Source of the DNA: Asaia sp. W19
GTDB lineage: Bacteria; Pseudomonadota; Alphaproteobacteria; Acetobacterales; Acetobacteraceae
Length of the DNA stretch: 64,000 bases
Assembly: GCF_003994335.1 (NCBI RefSeq)
Contig: NZ_PNQZ01000025.1
Span: 62,004 to 126,003, forward strand
Reading direction: 5' to 3'
Part shown: one piece after another, positions 8,418-17,635 of the stretch
Numbering within the stretch: position 1 is the stretch's first letter
Layout of the letters: each line of letters opens with the position of its first letter
The notes under the pieces: model-generated
Seen by the model: the letters and a program-made list of their open reading frames with translations, nothing else
Databases searched by the model: none
Told to the model about the DNA's origin: nothing
Program-made: the position numbers and the translations under genes

Positions 8418-9542
8418 ATGGCGCAGGGCGACGAGCAGGATAATCGCGCATCGCAGGGTGATGACGGTAAGAGCGACAATCAGAACAACAAGAAGAACGG
8501 GGGCAAGAAACGCAGCCCGCTTCTGCGTGTGATCCTGATTCTCGTGGTCATCGTCGTGGCGATCGCCTGGCTTGGATACTGGTTGCTGACACGCAACCAG
8601 ATCGAAACGGATGACGCATACACGACAGGGCGCAAGGTCTCGATCGCCCCGCATGTGAACGGCTATGTCACGCAGCTTCTGGTCAATGACAACCAGTTCG
8701 TCCATGCCGGACAGTTGCTGGTCAAGATCGATGATCGCGACTACATCGCCTCGCTGCACAAGGCCGAGGCCAGCATCGCGCAGGCCCAGGCCAATTTCTC
8801 GGCTGCCCAGCAGATGCTTCAGGTGGCGCAACAGAACTATCCCGGTCGTCTGATCGCGGCAAAGGGTGCGCTGACCTCCGCCCAGGCCCAGCTTTTCAAG
8901 GCCGAAACGGATTATCGCCGCCAGCACAGCGTGTCGCGTGCAGCGACCACCCAGCAGGATATCGATTACTCGAAGGCAGCACTCGACCAGGCCCGCGCCG
9001 AAGTCATGCGCGCCGAGGGTGAATTCCAGCAGGCTACCCCGGTCAAGCCGAATATCGAAAACCAGCGCGATACGATGGCGCAGCAGAAAGCGGCTCTGAA
9101 GGCCGCCGAGGCCGATCTGGTGCAGGCCCAGCTCAATTATGGCTGGACTGAAGTGCGCGCGCCGCATGATGGCTGGATTTCGCAGCGTAATGTCGAGCAG
9201 GGTGATTTCGTCCAGACGGGTCAGAAGCTGTTTTCGATCGTCGAGCCTGAAGTCTGGGTCGTGGCCAATTACAAGGAGACGCAGATCACCAAGATGCGTC
9301 CCGGGCAGAAGGTCGAGATCGACGTCGACGCCTATCCCGGTCTGACTCTGCATGGCCATGTGGACTCGATCCAGCTTGGGGCAGGCTCGGCCTTCAGTGC
9401 CTTTCCGCCCGAGAACGCGACGGGCAACTTCGTGAAGATCGTCCAGCGCGTACCGGTCAAGATCCTGATCGATAGCGGGCTCGATCCCAACGTGCCGCTG
9501 CCTCTGGGTGTTTCTGTCGTCCCGACGGTGACTGTCCAATGA
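8418..9542 (+). CDS. emrA: multidrug efflux periplasmic adaptor (EmrA/HlyD family)
   Basis: 374-residue membrane-fusion protein linking an inner-membrane MFS pump to an outer-membrane channel. It has a short polar cytoplasmic tail rich in D, N and K, one transmembrane helix (PLLRVILILVVIVVAIAWLG), a biotinyl-lipoyl half motif (ETDDAYTTGRKVSIAPHVNG), and a long alpha-helical hairpin rich in A and Q. The second lipoyl half follows (NYGWTEVRAPHDGWIS). I chose ATG 8418 because GAGAGG lies 6 nt upstream; ATG 8412 abuts the ribosome site and a TTG at 8379 is unsupported. It overlaps emrB in ATGA. Confidence 0.92.
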   Translation: MAQGDEQDNRASQGDDGKSDNQNNKKNGGKKRSPLLRVILILVVIVVAIAWLGYWLLTRNQIETDDAYTTGRKVSIAPHVNGYVTQLLVNDNQFVHAGQLLVKIDDRDYIASLHKAEASIAQAQANFSAAQQMLQVAQQNYPGRLIAAKGALTSAQAQLFKAETDYRRQHSVSRAATTQQDIDYSKAALDQARAEVMRAEGEFQQATPVKPNIENQRDTMAQQKAALKAAEADLVQAQLNYGWTEVRAPHDGWISQRNVEQGDFVQTGQKLFSIVEPEVWVVANYKETQITKMRPGQKVEIDVDAYPGLTLHGHVDSIQLGAGSAFSAFPPENATGNFVKIVQRVPVKILIDSGLDPNVPLPLGVSVVPTVTVQ

Positions 9543-11119
9543 GCGACGCGTCCAGCGAAAACAACCATGCCGACTGGAAGCCCAAAGCCAACCCCTGGTT
9601 GATTGCAGTGGTTGTGACGCTGGGCGCCTTCATGGAGGTGCTCGACACCACCATCATCAACGTGGCGCTCCCACATATTTCGGGCGCGCTCGGCAGTTCC
9701 TATGACGATGCCACCTGGGCGCTGACCTCCTATCTGGTTGCAAACGGGATCGTGCTGACCATTTCCGCATGGTTCGGCAAGCTTCTGGGGCGCAAGCGTT
9801 ACTTCCTGATCTGCATCGCCATGTTCACGGTCTCGTCCTTCCTGTGTGGATTGTCGACGAGCCTGCCTATGCTGATCATCTTCCGCCTGATGCAGGGCTT
9901 TTTCGGGGGCGGTCTGCAGCCGAATCAGCAATCCATCATTCTCGACACCTTCCCGCCGGAAAAGCGCGGCGCGGCTTTTGGTCTGACCGCCATCGCCACC
10001 ATCGTGGCCCCCATTCTCGGACCGCTGCTCGGGGGCTATCTGGTCGATAACTATTCCTGGCGCTGGATTTTCTATGTCAATGTGCCGTTCGGCATTCTCA
10101 CCCTGGTTGGTGTTTCGGCCCTTGTCGAGGATCCGCCATGGGAAAAGCAGAAGCGTGAGAAAGTAGACGTCATCGGGATCTGCCTGATCTCTCTCGGTCT
10201 GGGTTGTCTCGAAGTCATGGCCGATCGTGGCGAAGACGATGACTGGTTCGGGTCGAATTTCATCATCACCATGGCGGCGCTCGGTGTGGCCGGTGTGGTG
10301 GGCGCCGTCATCTGGCTGCTGCGCGCCAAGAACCCGCTTCTGAATCTGGCCATCTTCAAGGATCGCAATTTCGCGGTCGGGACGTTCCTGATGGCCATGG
10401 TCGGCGGGCTGCTCTATGCCTCCGCCATCATCGTGCCCCAGTTCGCCCAGCAGGTCCTGGGCTATACCGCCACGATCTCGGGTGAGGTTCTGGCACCTGG
10501 CGGCGCGGTCATCATCTGTCTGATCCCTATAGTCGGGAAGTTGATGGGCTTCATTCAGGTGCGCAACCTGATTGCCTTCGGCTTCTTCCTGATGGGGCTG
10601 GCGATGTTCTATTCGGCTCAACTCGTCCCCACCACAAGCTATGCCCATCTGGTCGAATACCGAATCTTCCAGACCTCGGCCCTGGCTTTTCTCTTCGTGC
10701 CGATCTCGACGATCGCCTACTCGACCCTGCCCAAGGAACTGAACTCCGATGCGTCGGCCATGTTCAGCATGTCCCGCAACTATGTAGGGTCGCTGGCAAT
10801 CTCTCTGGCCACGGCGGCAATCACTGAAACGAAGCAGGTGCGTCAGAGCCTGATGGCCCACTGGTCATCAGACTACAACGCCAATGGACAGGACTACCTG
10901 AATACGGTGCAGAAAGTCGCCACCGATGCAGGCATGACCTCATCGGCAGCGCATCAATATGCCATCCACAGTTACTATCAGAGCTTCATGCAGCAGGTTT
11001 CCATGGTCGCCTACAACCAGACATTCATGGTGATCGGCATCATGGCGTTCTTCGTTGTTCCCTTCTGCTTCCTGCTCTCCCCTGTGGCCAAGAAAGGCCC
11101 GGCCGGAGGTGCCCATTGA
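9539..11119 (+). CDS. emrB: multidrug efflux MFS transporter, DHA2 family (EmrB type)
   Basis: 526-residue inner-membrane drug:proton antiporter with the 14-helix pattern of the DHA2 family. The early motif TLGAFMEVLDTTIINVALPHI is the DHA2 signature in helix 1, WFGKLLGRKRYFL is motif A in the first cytoplasmic loop, and the motif C-like glycine-rich ATIVAPILGPLLGGYL lies in helix 5. Translation is coupled to emrA (4-bp overlap) and to the outer-membrane gene (1-bp overlap), so the three form one tripartite pump. Substrates are unknown. Confidence 0.94.
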   Translation: MSDASSENNHADWKPKANPWLIAVVVTLGAFMEVLDTTIINVALPHISGALGSSYDDATWALTSYLVANGIVLTISAWFGKLLGRKRYFLICIAMFTVSSFLCGLSTSLPMLIIFRLMQGFFGGGLQPNQQSIILDTFPPEKRGAAFGLTAIATIVAPILGPLLGGYLVDNYSWRWIFYVNVPFGILTLVGVSALVEDPPWEKQKREKVDVIGICLISLGLGCLEVMADRGEDDDWFGSNFIITMAALGVAGVVGAVIWLLRAKNPLLNLAIFKDRNFAVGTFLMAMVGGLLYASAIIVPQFAQQVLGYTATISGEVLAPGGAVIICLIPIVGKLMGFIQVRNLIAFGFFLMGLAMFYSAQLVPTTSYAHLVEYRIFQTSALAFLFVPISTIAYSTLPKELNSDASAMFSMSRNYVGSLAISLATAAITETKQVRQSLMAHWSSDYNANGQDYLNTVQKVATDAGMTSSAAHQYAIHSYYQSFMQQVSMVAYNQTFMVIGIMAFFVVPFCFLLSPVAKKGPAGGAH

Positions 11120-12735
11120 TGACCCCCTTCATGATTTTCCGGAGCTTCGCCTTGAAGACAGGCCGTTCCCCGCGCGCGCTCATGCTGTGCGGTGCTTCCC
11201 TCGCCATGGCCATCTCGCTTGGGGGCTGCGTGGGGCCCAAATACCAGAAGCCCGATCTTTGGTCGCCCAGCCAGTATGACATGCATGCTCACGCAGGTCA
11301 GGCAGGCAGTCGTACAACACCCGACGCCCCCGATCCAAACTGGTGGAAGATCTTCAACGATCCGACCCTGACCTCGCTCGAAACGCGCCTGGCTACACAA
11401 AATCTGAGCATTCAGCGTGCCACGGCCCAGCTTGCCCAGAGCCGTGCCCAGCTGCTGATGGCGGGTGCCGAGCGTTTTCCGGGGCTGTCAGCCAGCGGCT
11501 CCTATACGCGCTCGCAATACAGCACCAAGTCGCTGCAGCGCATCCTGTCCGGTGTCGCAAAGGATAACGCTACGGCACTTGGCCAGCAGAACGCCAATTT
11601 GCTCGATCAGAGCGTCGGTAGTGCCACGATCCCAGTGCTGAACCAGTGGAAATATTCCATCGACGCCCAATACGAGATCGATCTGTGGGGGCGTGTTGCA
11701 CGGCAGTATGAGGCGGCAAAAGCCGATCTGCAGGCGAGCGACGAGCAACGCCGTGGCGTGCTGATCGCGCAGCAGGCCGACATGGCGAATGATTACCTCA
11801 CCCTGCGTGGCTTGCAGGAGCAACTGCGTATCACGCGGGCGAACCGGGACACGCAGGTCCGGACGCTTTCCCTGGCAAAGGAGCGTCAAAAGACCGGTCT
11901 GGTGACCGAGCTCGACGTAACCAGTGCAGAGAGCCAGCTTGACTCGACCACGGCCCAGATCGCCCAGCTGGAGCAGCGCGTTGACCAGCAGATCAATGCG
12001 ATCAGCCTGCTTCTGGGCTCACCGCCAGGAACGCTCAATGACGAGCTGACCCGTACGGCAGGCATTCCGGTCGTGCCGCCGCGTGTGCCGGTGGGGGTGC
12101 CGTCCGAGCTGGCACAGCGCCGCCCGGATATTCGTCAGGCTGAAGCGCAGCTTCACGCCGCTGTGGCGAATGTGGCTGAGGCAGAGGCCGAGTTCTATCC
12201 CAAGGTCACGCTCAACGCTGATTTCGGACTGCAATCGCTCTCCTTCCGCGATCTCGGGTTCTGGAATGCGCGCGCCTGGAATATCGGGCCGTCCATCTCA
12301 TTGCCGATCTTCCAGGGCGGACGGTTGCGCGGGCAGCTGATGCTCAACCGCTATGCCCAGAAAGCAGCGGCCATCACCTATCGTGAGACGGTGCTCGAGG
12401 CCTGGCGCGACGTCGATAATGCGCTCATCGCCTATCGTGACGAGCAGCATCGCCGTGACGGGTTGCAGGCCGCCGTGGAGGCGGGTCAGCGCGCGCTCAG
12501 CCTGTCTCAGGACCAGTATCGCAGCGGTCTGACGAATTACCTCAATGTCCTGTCAGCCCAGCGTGACCTGCTGTCGGCGCAGCTGCAGCTGGCGGATAGC
12601 ACGACCACCATAGCAAGCAATCTGGCCCGACTTTACAACGCATTGGGTGGAGGCTGGGAAACGCAATTCCCGCAAGACAAGCCTGAAGACGCCACCATTC
12701 GCCAGCTGGGGGGAGATAGTCCCCGTCACGGCTGA
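11119..12735 (+). CDS. outer-membrane efflux lipoprotein (NodT/OprM family)
   Basis: 538-residue TolC-like channel subunit. The N-terminus carries a signal sequence ending in the lipobox LGGC with Cys37 as lipid anchor, followed by VGPKYQKPD, typical of NodT/OprM proteins. Two repeated outer-membrane efflux domains follow. The first includes NWWKIFNDPTLTSLE; the second includes RRPDIRQAEAQLHAAVANV and a DVDNALIAY-like helix. ATG 11119 follows GGAGGT at 8 nt and shares one base with the emrB stop. As the only outer-membrane channel gene in the window it may also serve other pumps. Confidence 0.93.
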   Translation: MTPFMIFRSFALKTGRSPRALMLCGASLAMAISLGGCVGPKYQKPDLWSPSQYDMHAHAGQAGSRTTPDAPDPNWWKIFNDPTLTSLETRLATQNLSIQRATAQLAQSRAQLLMAGAERFPGLSASGSYTRSQYSTKSLQRILSGVAKDNATALGQQNANLLDQSVGSATIPVLNQWKYSIDAQYEIDLWGRVARQYEAAKADLQASDEQRRGVLIAQQADMANDYLTLRGLQEQLRITRANRDTQVRTLSLAKERQKTGLVTELDVTSAESQLDSTTAQIAQLEQRVDQQINAISLLLGSPPGTLNDELTRTAGIPVVPPRVPVGVPSELAQRRPDIRQAEAQLHAAVANVAEAEAEFYPKVTLNADFGLQSLSFRDLGFWNARAWNIGPSISLPIFQGGRLRGQLMLNRYAQKAAAITYRETVLEAWRDVDNALIAYRDEQHRRDGLQAAVEAGQRALSLSQDQYRSGLTNYLNVLSAQRDLLSAQLQLADSTTTIASNLARLYNALGGGWETQFPQDKPEDATIRQLGGDSPRHG

Positions 12736-12796
12736 TCACGTTATTGTTTGAGATCGCGAAAATAATTCGACGATCTATTGGTGTCGGATAAGCTTT

Positions 12797-12823
12797 TCCA
12801 TCTTGCTCATTGAGAAAGATGGA
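12797..12823 (+). promoter_or_regulatory. hairpin overlapping the zwf ribosome-binding site
   Basis: TCCATCTT (12797-12804) pairs with AAGATGGA (12816-12823), and an inner CTC/GAG pair closes an ATT loop. The 3' arm includes the first bases of the GGAGGAG ribosome-binding site of zwf. The structure could limit ribosome access. Confidence 0.5.
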
Positions 12824-12831
12824 GGAGCATC

Positions 12832-14337
12832 ATGTCGATAACCACTGACCAGCTTCAGAATGTCATCGGGCAAGCCTCCGGATCTCAACCCTGCAAGCTG
12901 GTCATTTTCGGGGCAGGGGGCGATCTGACGCGCCGCCTGCTTCTACCCTCTCTTTACGATCTCGCCGTGGCCGATGCCCTGCCGGCCGATTTCCAGGTCA
13001 TTGCCGTCGACCGACCCGAGCAGACCGGAACCGAATGGGCTGCGCGGCTTTTCGGCTTGGCCGAACAGGACGCCAGGGATCCCTCCGCCGAGTTCTCCTG
13101 CCCCCATCTCGACCGTGATGTGTGGGACAAGGTGACAGCGCGGGCGCTCTATCTGCCCGGTGATTTTACCCGACCCGATATCTTTGCTGCACTGGCCACG
13201 ACCCTTGGGAACAGCAATGTCATTTTCTACATGGCGGTGGCCTCGCGCTTCTTCGCGCAGATCGCCTCCGGCCTGGGTCAGGCTGGCCTGCTCAAGGAGG
13301 ATGGATGCTTTCGCCGCATCGTGGTCGAAAAGCCTTTCGGTCATGACCTGACGTCGGCACGGGAGCTCGACGGGCAGTTGCGGGCCCAGGCGCAGGAAAG
13401 CCAGATCTACCGGATCGATCATTTTCTGGGCAAGGAAGCCAATCAGGGCATCATGATCGCGCGTTTCTCGAACGTGCTGTTCGAGCCGATCTGGCGCCGC
13501 GAATATATCGATCATGTCCAGATCACAGCGTCGGAGACGATCGGTGTCGAGCAGCGCGGAGCGTTTTACGAGCGGACGGGCGCGTTGCGCGATATGGTGC
13601 CCAATCATCTTTTCGTCTTGCTCAGCCTGATTGCCATGGAGCCGCCAGCCTCCCTCGCAGCCGAGGCTGTCAGGCAGGAAAAGACGCGGCTCCTGCAGGC
13701 TATCAGACCGATCACGCCCGATGATTACGTTTCAGGGCAGTATGCGGATGGCGTTCTCAACGGAACCAAGGTGCCGGGTTATCGCAATGAGCCTGGCGTG
13801 GCATCTGACAGCGAGACCGAAACCTACGCCTCGATGCGGCTGTTCATAGATAACTGGCGCTGGGGCGGCGTGCCTTTTTATCTGCGCACAGGCAAGCGGC
13901 TCTCGGGGCGTCGAACAGAGATCAGTATTGTCTTCAAAAAGCCACCTTACGCTCTCTTCAATCAGGACATGAACGATCCGCGCATCGGCAATGTCATCCG
14001 GTTCCTGCTGGATCCCGTAAGGGGGGTATCGATCAATTTCGATGCCAAGCAGCCCGGACTTGAGGAGGCGATAGCCCCCGTGCGCAGCACGTTCCTTTAT
14101 GATGATTTCTTCAAAAAGGAGCCGAATGTGGGCTACGAGGCGCTGCTGCACGACTGCATGGCAGGGAACCAGATGCTGTTCCAGAGTGCCGAGACCATCG
14201 AGGCCTCCTGGGCTGCGATCGATCAGATCGTCGATCCTGCCAAGTCTCCATGCCTCTATCCTGCAGGGTCACAGGGACCGGACGAGGCAGATGCCCTGCT
14301 TGCACGCGATGGTCGCCGCTGGCTTCCTGTCACCTGA
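12832..14337 (+). CDS. zwf: glucose-6-phosphate 1-dehydrogenase
   Basis: 501 residues, standard length. It oxidises glucose 6-phosphate to 6-phosphogluconolactone with NAD(P), the entry to the oxidative pentose phosphate pathway, which is the main sugar route in acetic acid bacteria. The dinucleotide motif is in VIFGAGGDLTRRLLLPSL (about residues 23-40) and the substrate-binding signature RIDHFLGKE lies near residue 200. VPFYLRTGKRL in the C-terminal half is conserved. ATG 12832 follows GGAGGAG. The gene stands upstream of a GH15 gene and may share its transcript. Confidence 0.97.
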   Translation: MSITTDQLQNVIGQASGSQPCKLVIFGAGGDLTRRLLLPSLYDLAVADALPADFQVIAVDRPEQTGTEWAARLFGLAEQDARDPSAEFSCPHLDRDVWDKVTARALYLPGDFTRPDIFAALATTLGNSNVIFYMAVASRFFAQIASGLGQAGLLKEDGCFRRIVVEKPFGHDLTSARELDGQLRAQAQESQIYRIDHFLGKEANQGIMIARFSNVLFEPIWRREYIDHVQITASETIGVEQRGAFYERTGALRDMVPNHLFVLLSLIAMEPPASLAAEAVRQEKTRLLQAIRPITPDDYVSGQYADGVLNGTKVPGYRNEPGVASDSETETYASMRLFIDNWRWGGVPFYLRTGKRLSGRRTEISIVFKKPPYALFNQDMNDPRIGNVIRFLLDPVRGVSINFDAKQPGLEEAIAPVRSTFLYDDFFKKEPNVGYEALLHDCMAGNQMLFQSAETIEASWAAIDQIVDPAKSPCLYPAGSQGPDEADALLARDGRRWLPVT

Positions 14338-14351
14338 ATGAATTCGGCATG

Positions 14352-14382
14352 TTGTCGCATGGGGGCGATGTCCCCGCGACAA
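14352..14382 (+). terminator. stem-loop between zwf and the GH15 gene
   Basis: TTGTCGC (14352-14358) pairs with GCGACAA (14376-14382), with an inner GGGG/CCCC stem. It follows the zwf stop by about 15 bp and lacks a U tract, so it may be an mRNA stabiliser or a partial terminator. Confidence 0.4.
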
Positions 14383-14438
14383 TGCTGCTTATCCTCCCCC
14401 TTATCAGCCTGATGAAAAGGGCTGGGTCGAAAGAACTG

Positions 14439-16256
14439 ATGATGAGTATGGCGATCGAGAATCATGCCGTGATCGGCGATCTGAGAACGACGGCGCTGGT
14501 GGCGCTCAACGGATCGATCGACTTCATGTGCTGGCCCCGTTTCGACTCCCCGAGCGTGTTTGCCTCCCTGCTGGAGCCGAATGCCGGGTTCTTCGAACTG
14601 GCGCCCGTGCTGGAAGGGGGGCGTTTTCGCCAGTTCTACGTGCCGGACACCAATGTTCTGCTCACACGGGTCCTCTCGCCGGAAGGGGTGAGCGAGATCT
14701 CCGATTTCATGACGCTTGCCCCCGATTACCCCGAACAGCGTGTGATCCGCCGGGTGAAGGCCGTACGGGGTACACTGAAGTTCCGACTGCATTGCGCGCC
14801 GCGTTTCGATTACGCCCGTGTGGGGCACCGGACGCGCGCGCTCAATGACAAGGTGATCCTGTTCGAGCCGCTGCGGTCCGACCTGCCGACGCTGCGTATC
14901 AGCTCGACAATTCCCATGCGGATCATCGAGCAGGATGCCTGTGCGGAATTCGTGCTCGAGCTCAACGAAACCGCCATCTTCATGCTCGACAGCGTCACCA
15001 CCGACGAGAATCTGTGCCTGGAAGATCACTGGACCTCAAACGCCTTCAAGGCCACGGCCAATTACTGGACCGACTGGGTGGCGCGTGCGGAATATCATGG
15101 GCGCTGGCATGATCACATCACGCGTTCCACCCTCGCGCTCAAGCTGCTGACGTCTGCAGAATATGGCTCGATGGTGGCGGCAGCGACCTTCGGCCTGCCA
15201 GAAGACCCCGGCGGGGTGCGCAACTGGGACTATCGTTACTGCTGGATCCGTGATTCCTCGTTCATGGTCTACGCCTTCATGAAGACCGGTCACACCGAAG
15301 AGGCGACCGCTTTCATCCGATGGCTCCATCAACGGCGTCTCGAGGCGCAGCCCGGTGAGGCCCGCCTGAAGGTCATGTACGCCATTGATGGCAAGGCCTT
15401 CGTGCCCGAAACCGATCTGACCCATTTCCGCGGTTTCAGGGAGTCCCGTCCGGTGCGTATCGGCAATGGGGCCGAGGACCAGCTTCAGCTCGATATCATC
15501 GGCGAGATGATGGACGCGGTCTATCATGCCGATCGTCACTGCGAGCGCATCAGCTGGAAGGCCTGGGAGTCGATCGCCGAGGGGATCGACTGGCTGTGCG
15601 TGAACTGGAACCAGCCCGATGAAAGCATCTGGGAGGTGAGGGGCGGGAAGAAGCACTTCCTGTTCTCGCGCATCATGTGCTGGGTCGCTCTGGATCGCGC
15701 CATTCGTCTCTCGGAAGAACGGGGTTTGCCAGCGCGCATTGCAGTCTGGGTGCGTGAACGCAATGCCATCTACATGGATGTCCAAAATAATTTCTGGAGC
15801 GACGAGCTTCAGTATTACGTCCAGTACAAGGGCGGTACTGCAATCGATGCGTCCTGCCTCCTCATGCCGCTGATGGGCTTTATTGGCGATCACGACTCCC
15901 GCTGGAAGGCCACGCTCAAGGCAGTGGGTGATCAGCTGCTCGATGACAGCCATGTCTTTCGTTATCACGTGGCCGAGGGCGATAACGAGGACGGGCTGGA
16001 GGGCCGTGAGGGCACGTTCACCATGTGCTCTTTCTGGTACATCGAGTGCCTGGCGCGGTCGGGCGACCTGCTCATGGCGCGCTTCCTGTTCGACAAGACC
16101 CTCTCCTACGCCAATCACGTCGGCCTGTTTTCCGAGGAGATCGGGCCTGCGGGCGAGCATCTGGGCAATTTCCCCCAGGCTTTCACCCATCTGGCGCTGA
16201 TCAGGGCTGGTCAGTATCTGGACCAGGCCCTGTCCGGCGAAAAAGCGCGAAGTTGA
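14439..16256 (+). CDS. glycoside hydrolase family 15 protein (trehalase/glucoamylase-like)
   Basis: About 605 residues. GH15 enzymes are inverting hydrolases of alpha-glucosides with an N-terminal beta domain and a C-terminal (alpha/alpha)6 barrel. The conserved block NWDYRYCWIRDSSF starts at residue 262. The C-terminal SEEIGPAGEHLGNFPQAFTHLALI matches the family ending, which contains the catalytic base region. The N-terminal ENHAVIGDLRTTALV...GSIDFMCWPRFDSPSVFASLL is diagnostic of the cytosolic bacterial subgroup, several members of which hydrolyse trehalose. No signal peptide is visible. The start is uncertain among three in-frame ATGs at 14439-14448, with no clear ribosome site. Trehalase activity is inferred, not shown. 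Confidence 0.85.
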   Translation: MMSMAIENHAVIGDLRTTALVALNGSIDFMCWPRFDSPSVFASLLEPNAGFFELAPVLEGGRFRQFYVPDTNVLLTRVLSPEGVSEISDFMTLAPDYPEQRVIRRVKAVRGTLKFRLHCAPRFDYARVGHRTRALNDKVILFEPLRSDLPTLRISSTIPMRIIEQDACAEFVLELNETAIFMLDSVTTDENLCLEDHWTSNAFKATANYWTDWVARAEYHGRWHDHITRSTLALKLLTSAEYGSMVAAATFGLPEDPGGVRNWDYRYCWIRDSSFMVYAFMKTGHTEEATAFIRWLHQRRLEAQPGEARLKVMYAIDGKAFVPETDLTHFRGFRESRPVRIGNGAEDQLQLDIIGEMMDAVYHADRHCERISWKAWESIAEGIDWLCVNWNQPDESIWEVRGGKKHFLFSRIMCWVALDRAIRLSEERGLPARIAVWVRERNAIYMDVQNNFWSDELQYYVQYKGGTAIDASCLLMPLMGFIGDHDSRWKATLKAVGDQLLDDSHVFRYHVAEGDNEDGLEGREGTFTMCSFWYIECLARSGDLLMARFLFDKTLSYANHVGLFSEEIGPAGEHLGNFPQAFTHLALIRAGQYLDQALSGEKARS

Positions 16257-16263
16257 GAATAAA

Positions 16264-16325
16264 TATCAACAAGTTTCTGGACGAATTTCGTCCAGAAAAG
16301 GAGCAAGTTGATAACTGATATCAAC
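16264..16325. promoter_or_regulatory. mutually exclusive hairpins downstream of GH15 and upstream of nuoA
   Basis: A perfect 12-bp inverted repeat (TTTCTGGACGAA, T, TTCGTCCAGAAA; 16274-16298) is flanked by TATCAAC (16264-16270) and GTTGATA (16308-16314), which can extend it. A second TATCAAC (16319-16325) can pair with the same GTTGATA. The 12-bp stem may be the GH15 terminator; no long U tract follows. Confidence 0.5.
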
Positions 16326-16510
16326 AAAAAGAGGACTGTTTAAATACTAATAATCACGGGTTCGTGTGCTCCCCTTCAGGTGATAGGCAGGGACTTGATG
16401 TGATGCTAGGCAATGGCGCAGAAAAAAACCTCACGACCACTGGCAACTTGCATGCGGATAGGCGTTTCACGCCCTGAGCACACGCAGGCCTGTGGTCCCG
16501 TCGGGAATAG
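16326..16510 (+). other. nuo operon leader and promoter region
   Basis: An AT-rich segment (16336-16355) followed by about 150 bp of non-coding sequence precedes nuoA. The promoter of the 14.5-kb complex I operon is expected here, but I could not assign a convincing -35/-10 pair. No gene is visible. Confidence 0.4.
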
Positions 16511-16978
16511 GTGGTTGCGCCAGTGTCTCAGTTTCTCGCAGATCATGCTCTAGCGATCTACGTGGCCTTTACGGTCATTTTCCTTTGCATCGTGGTGGCG
16601 CTGTCAGCTGCTCTTGGCCCTCGTCGTGTCGGTGCGGCACGCGGTCGCTCGATGAGCCTCCCTTATGAATCAGGTATTCTCTCCACCGGTTCGGCGCGCA
16701 TTCGCCTGCCGGTGCAGTATTATCTGCTGGCCGTCTTCTTCGTCATTTTCGACGTCGAGGGCGTGTTCATCTATTCATGGGCCTCCGTGGTGGTCGAGGC
16801 CGGCTGGGCCGCCTTCATCTCGGTCGTGACCTTCGTCGTCTTTCTGACGCTTGCTCTGGTCTATCTCTGGCGCAGCGGCGCCCTCGAATGGGGCCCCAAG
16901 CACCGCCGCATGCCGGTCAAGGTGCCGCCCAATTCCCCCGTCGAACTTGTCAAAATCCCCGAGCGCGAGGTCGTATAA
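16511..16978 (+). CDS. nuoA: NADH-quinone oxidoreductase subunit A
   Basis: About 155 residues (151 if the GTG at 16523 is used). NuoA is a three-helix membrane subunit at the hinge between the peripheral and membrane arms of complex I. Three hydrophobic segments are visible, and the conserved loop after helix 1 reads [38 protein letters not shown], with the acidic FDVE motif at the start of helix 2. Both candidate starts are GTG; 16523 has an AGGTGG site at good spacing and begins [12 protein letters not shown]. First gene of the nuo operon. Confidence 0.93.
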   Translation: MVAPVSQFLADHALAIYVAFTVIFLCIVVALSAALGPRRVGAARGRSMSLPYESGILSTGSARIRLPVQYYLLAVFFVIFDVEGVFIYSWASVVVEAGWAAFISVVTFVVFLTLALVYLWRSGALEWGPKHRRMPVKVPPNSPVELVKIPEREVV

Positions 16979-16980
16979 CG

Positions 16981-17622
16981 ATGACTTGGACTCTTACCTC
17001 CGCCGTCGGCGAGCCCCGTCTGCAATCCCCTGAAGAACTTCTGGCGCACGAGGACGTGCGCCGTAATCTTGTTGTGGGCAAGCTTCAGGATTTCATTTCC
17101 TGGGGGCAGAAGAATTCGGTCTGGCCGTTCAATTTCGGCCTGTCCTGTTGCTATGTGGAAATGGCGACGGCCTTCACCAGCCGCTACGACATCGCGCGCT
17201 TCGGCTCAGAAGTGTTGCGCGCTACCCCTCGCGAGGCCGATCTGATCGTGATCGCCGGTACCGTGTTCCGCAAGATGGCCCCTATCGTGAAGTATCTGTA
17301 CGACCAGATGCTTGAGCCGCGCTGGGTCATTTCCATGGGCTCCTGCGCCAATTCGGGCGGTATGTACGACATCTACAGTGTCGTGCAGGGCGTCGATAGC
17401 TTCCTCCCCGTCGACGTATACGTGCCGGGCTGTCCGCCGCGCCCCGACGCTTTGCTCGAGGGGTTGATGCTGCTCCAGGATTCGATCGGCAAGCAGCGTC
17501 GCCCGCTCAGCTGGATGGTGGGCGATCAGGGCGTCACCAAGGTGACCCCTGCCAGCATGCGCGACCTCAAGCGTGAAGAGCGCATGGCGGTCACCAAGCT
17601 GCGTACGCCCGACACGATCTGA
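16981..17622 (+). CDS. nuoB: NADH-quinone oxidoreductase subunit B
   Basis: 213 residues. NuoB binds the terminal [4Fe-4S] cluster N2 that passes electrons to quinone. All four ligands are visible: Cys56 and Cys57 in GLSCCYVEM, Cys122 in GSCANSGG and Cys151 in [15 protein letters not shown]. The start is 2 bp after the nuoA stop. Length and motifs match E. coli NuoB. Confidence 0.97.
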   Translation: MTWTLTSAVGEPRLQSPEELLAHEDVRRNLVVGKLQDFISWGQKNSVWPFNFGLSCCYVEMATAFTSRYDIARFGSEVLRATPREADLIVIAGTVFRKMAPIVKYLYDQMLEPRWVISMGSCANSGGMYDIYSVVQGVDSFLPVDVYVPGCPPRPDALLEGLMLLQDSIGKQRRPLSWMVGDQGVTKVTPASMRDLKREERMAVTKLRTPDTI

Positions 17623-17635
17623 GGAGCCTGCAGCA

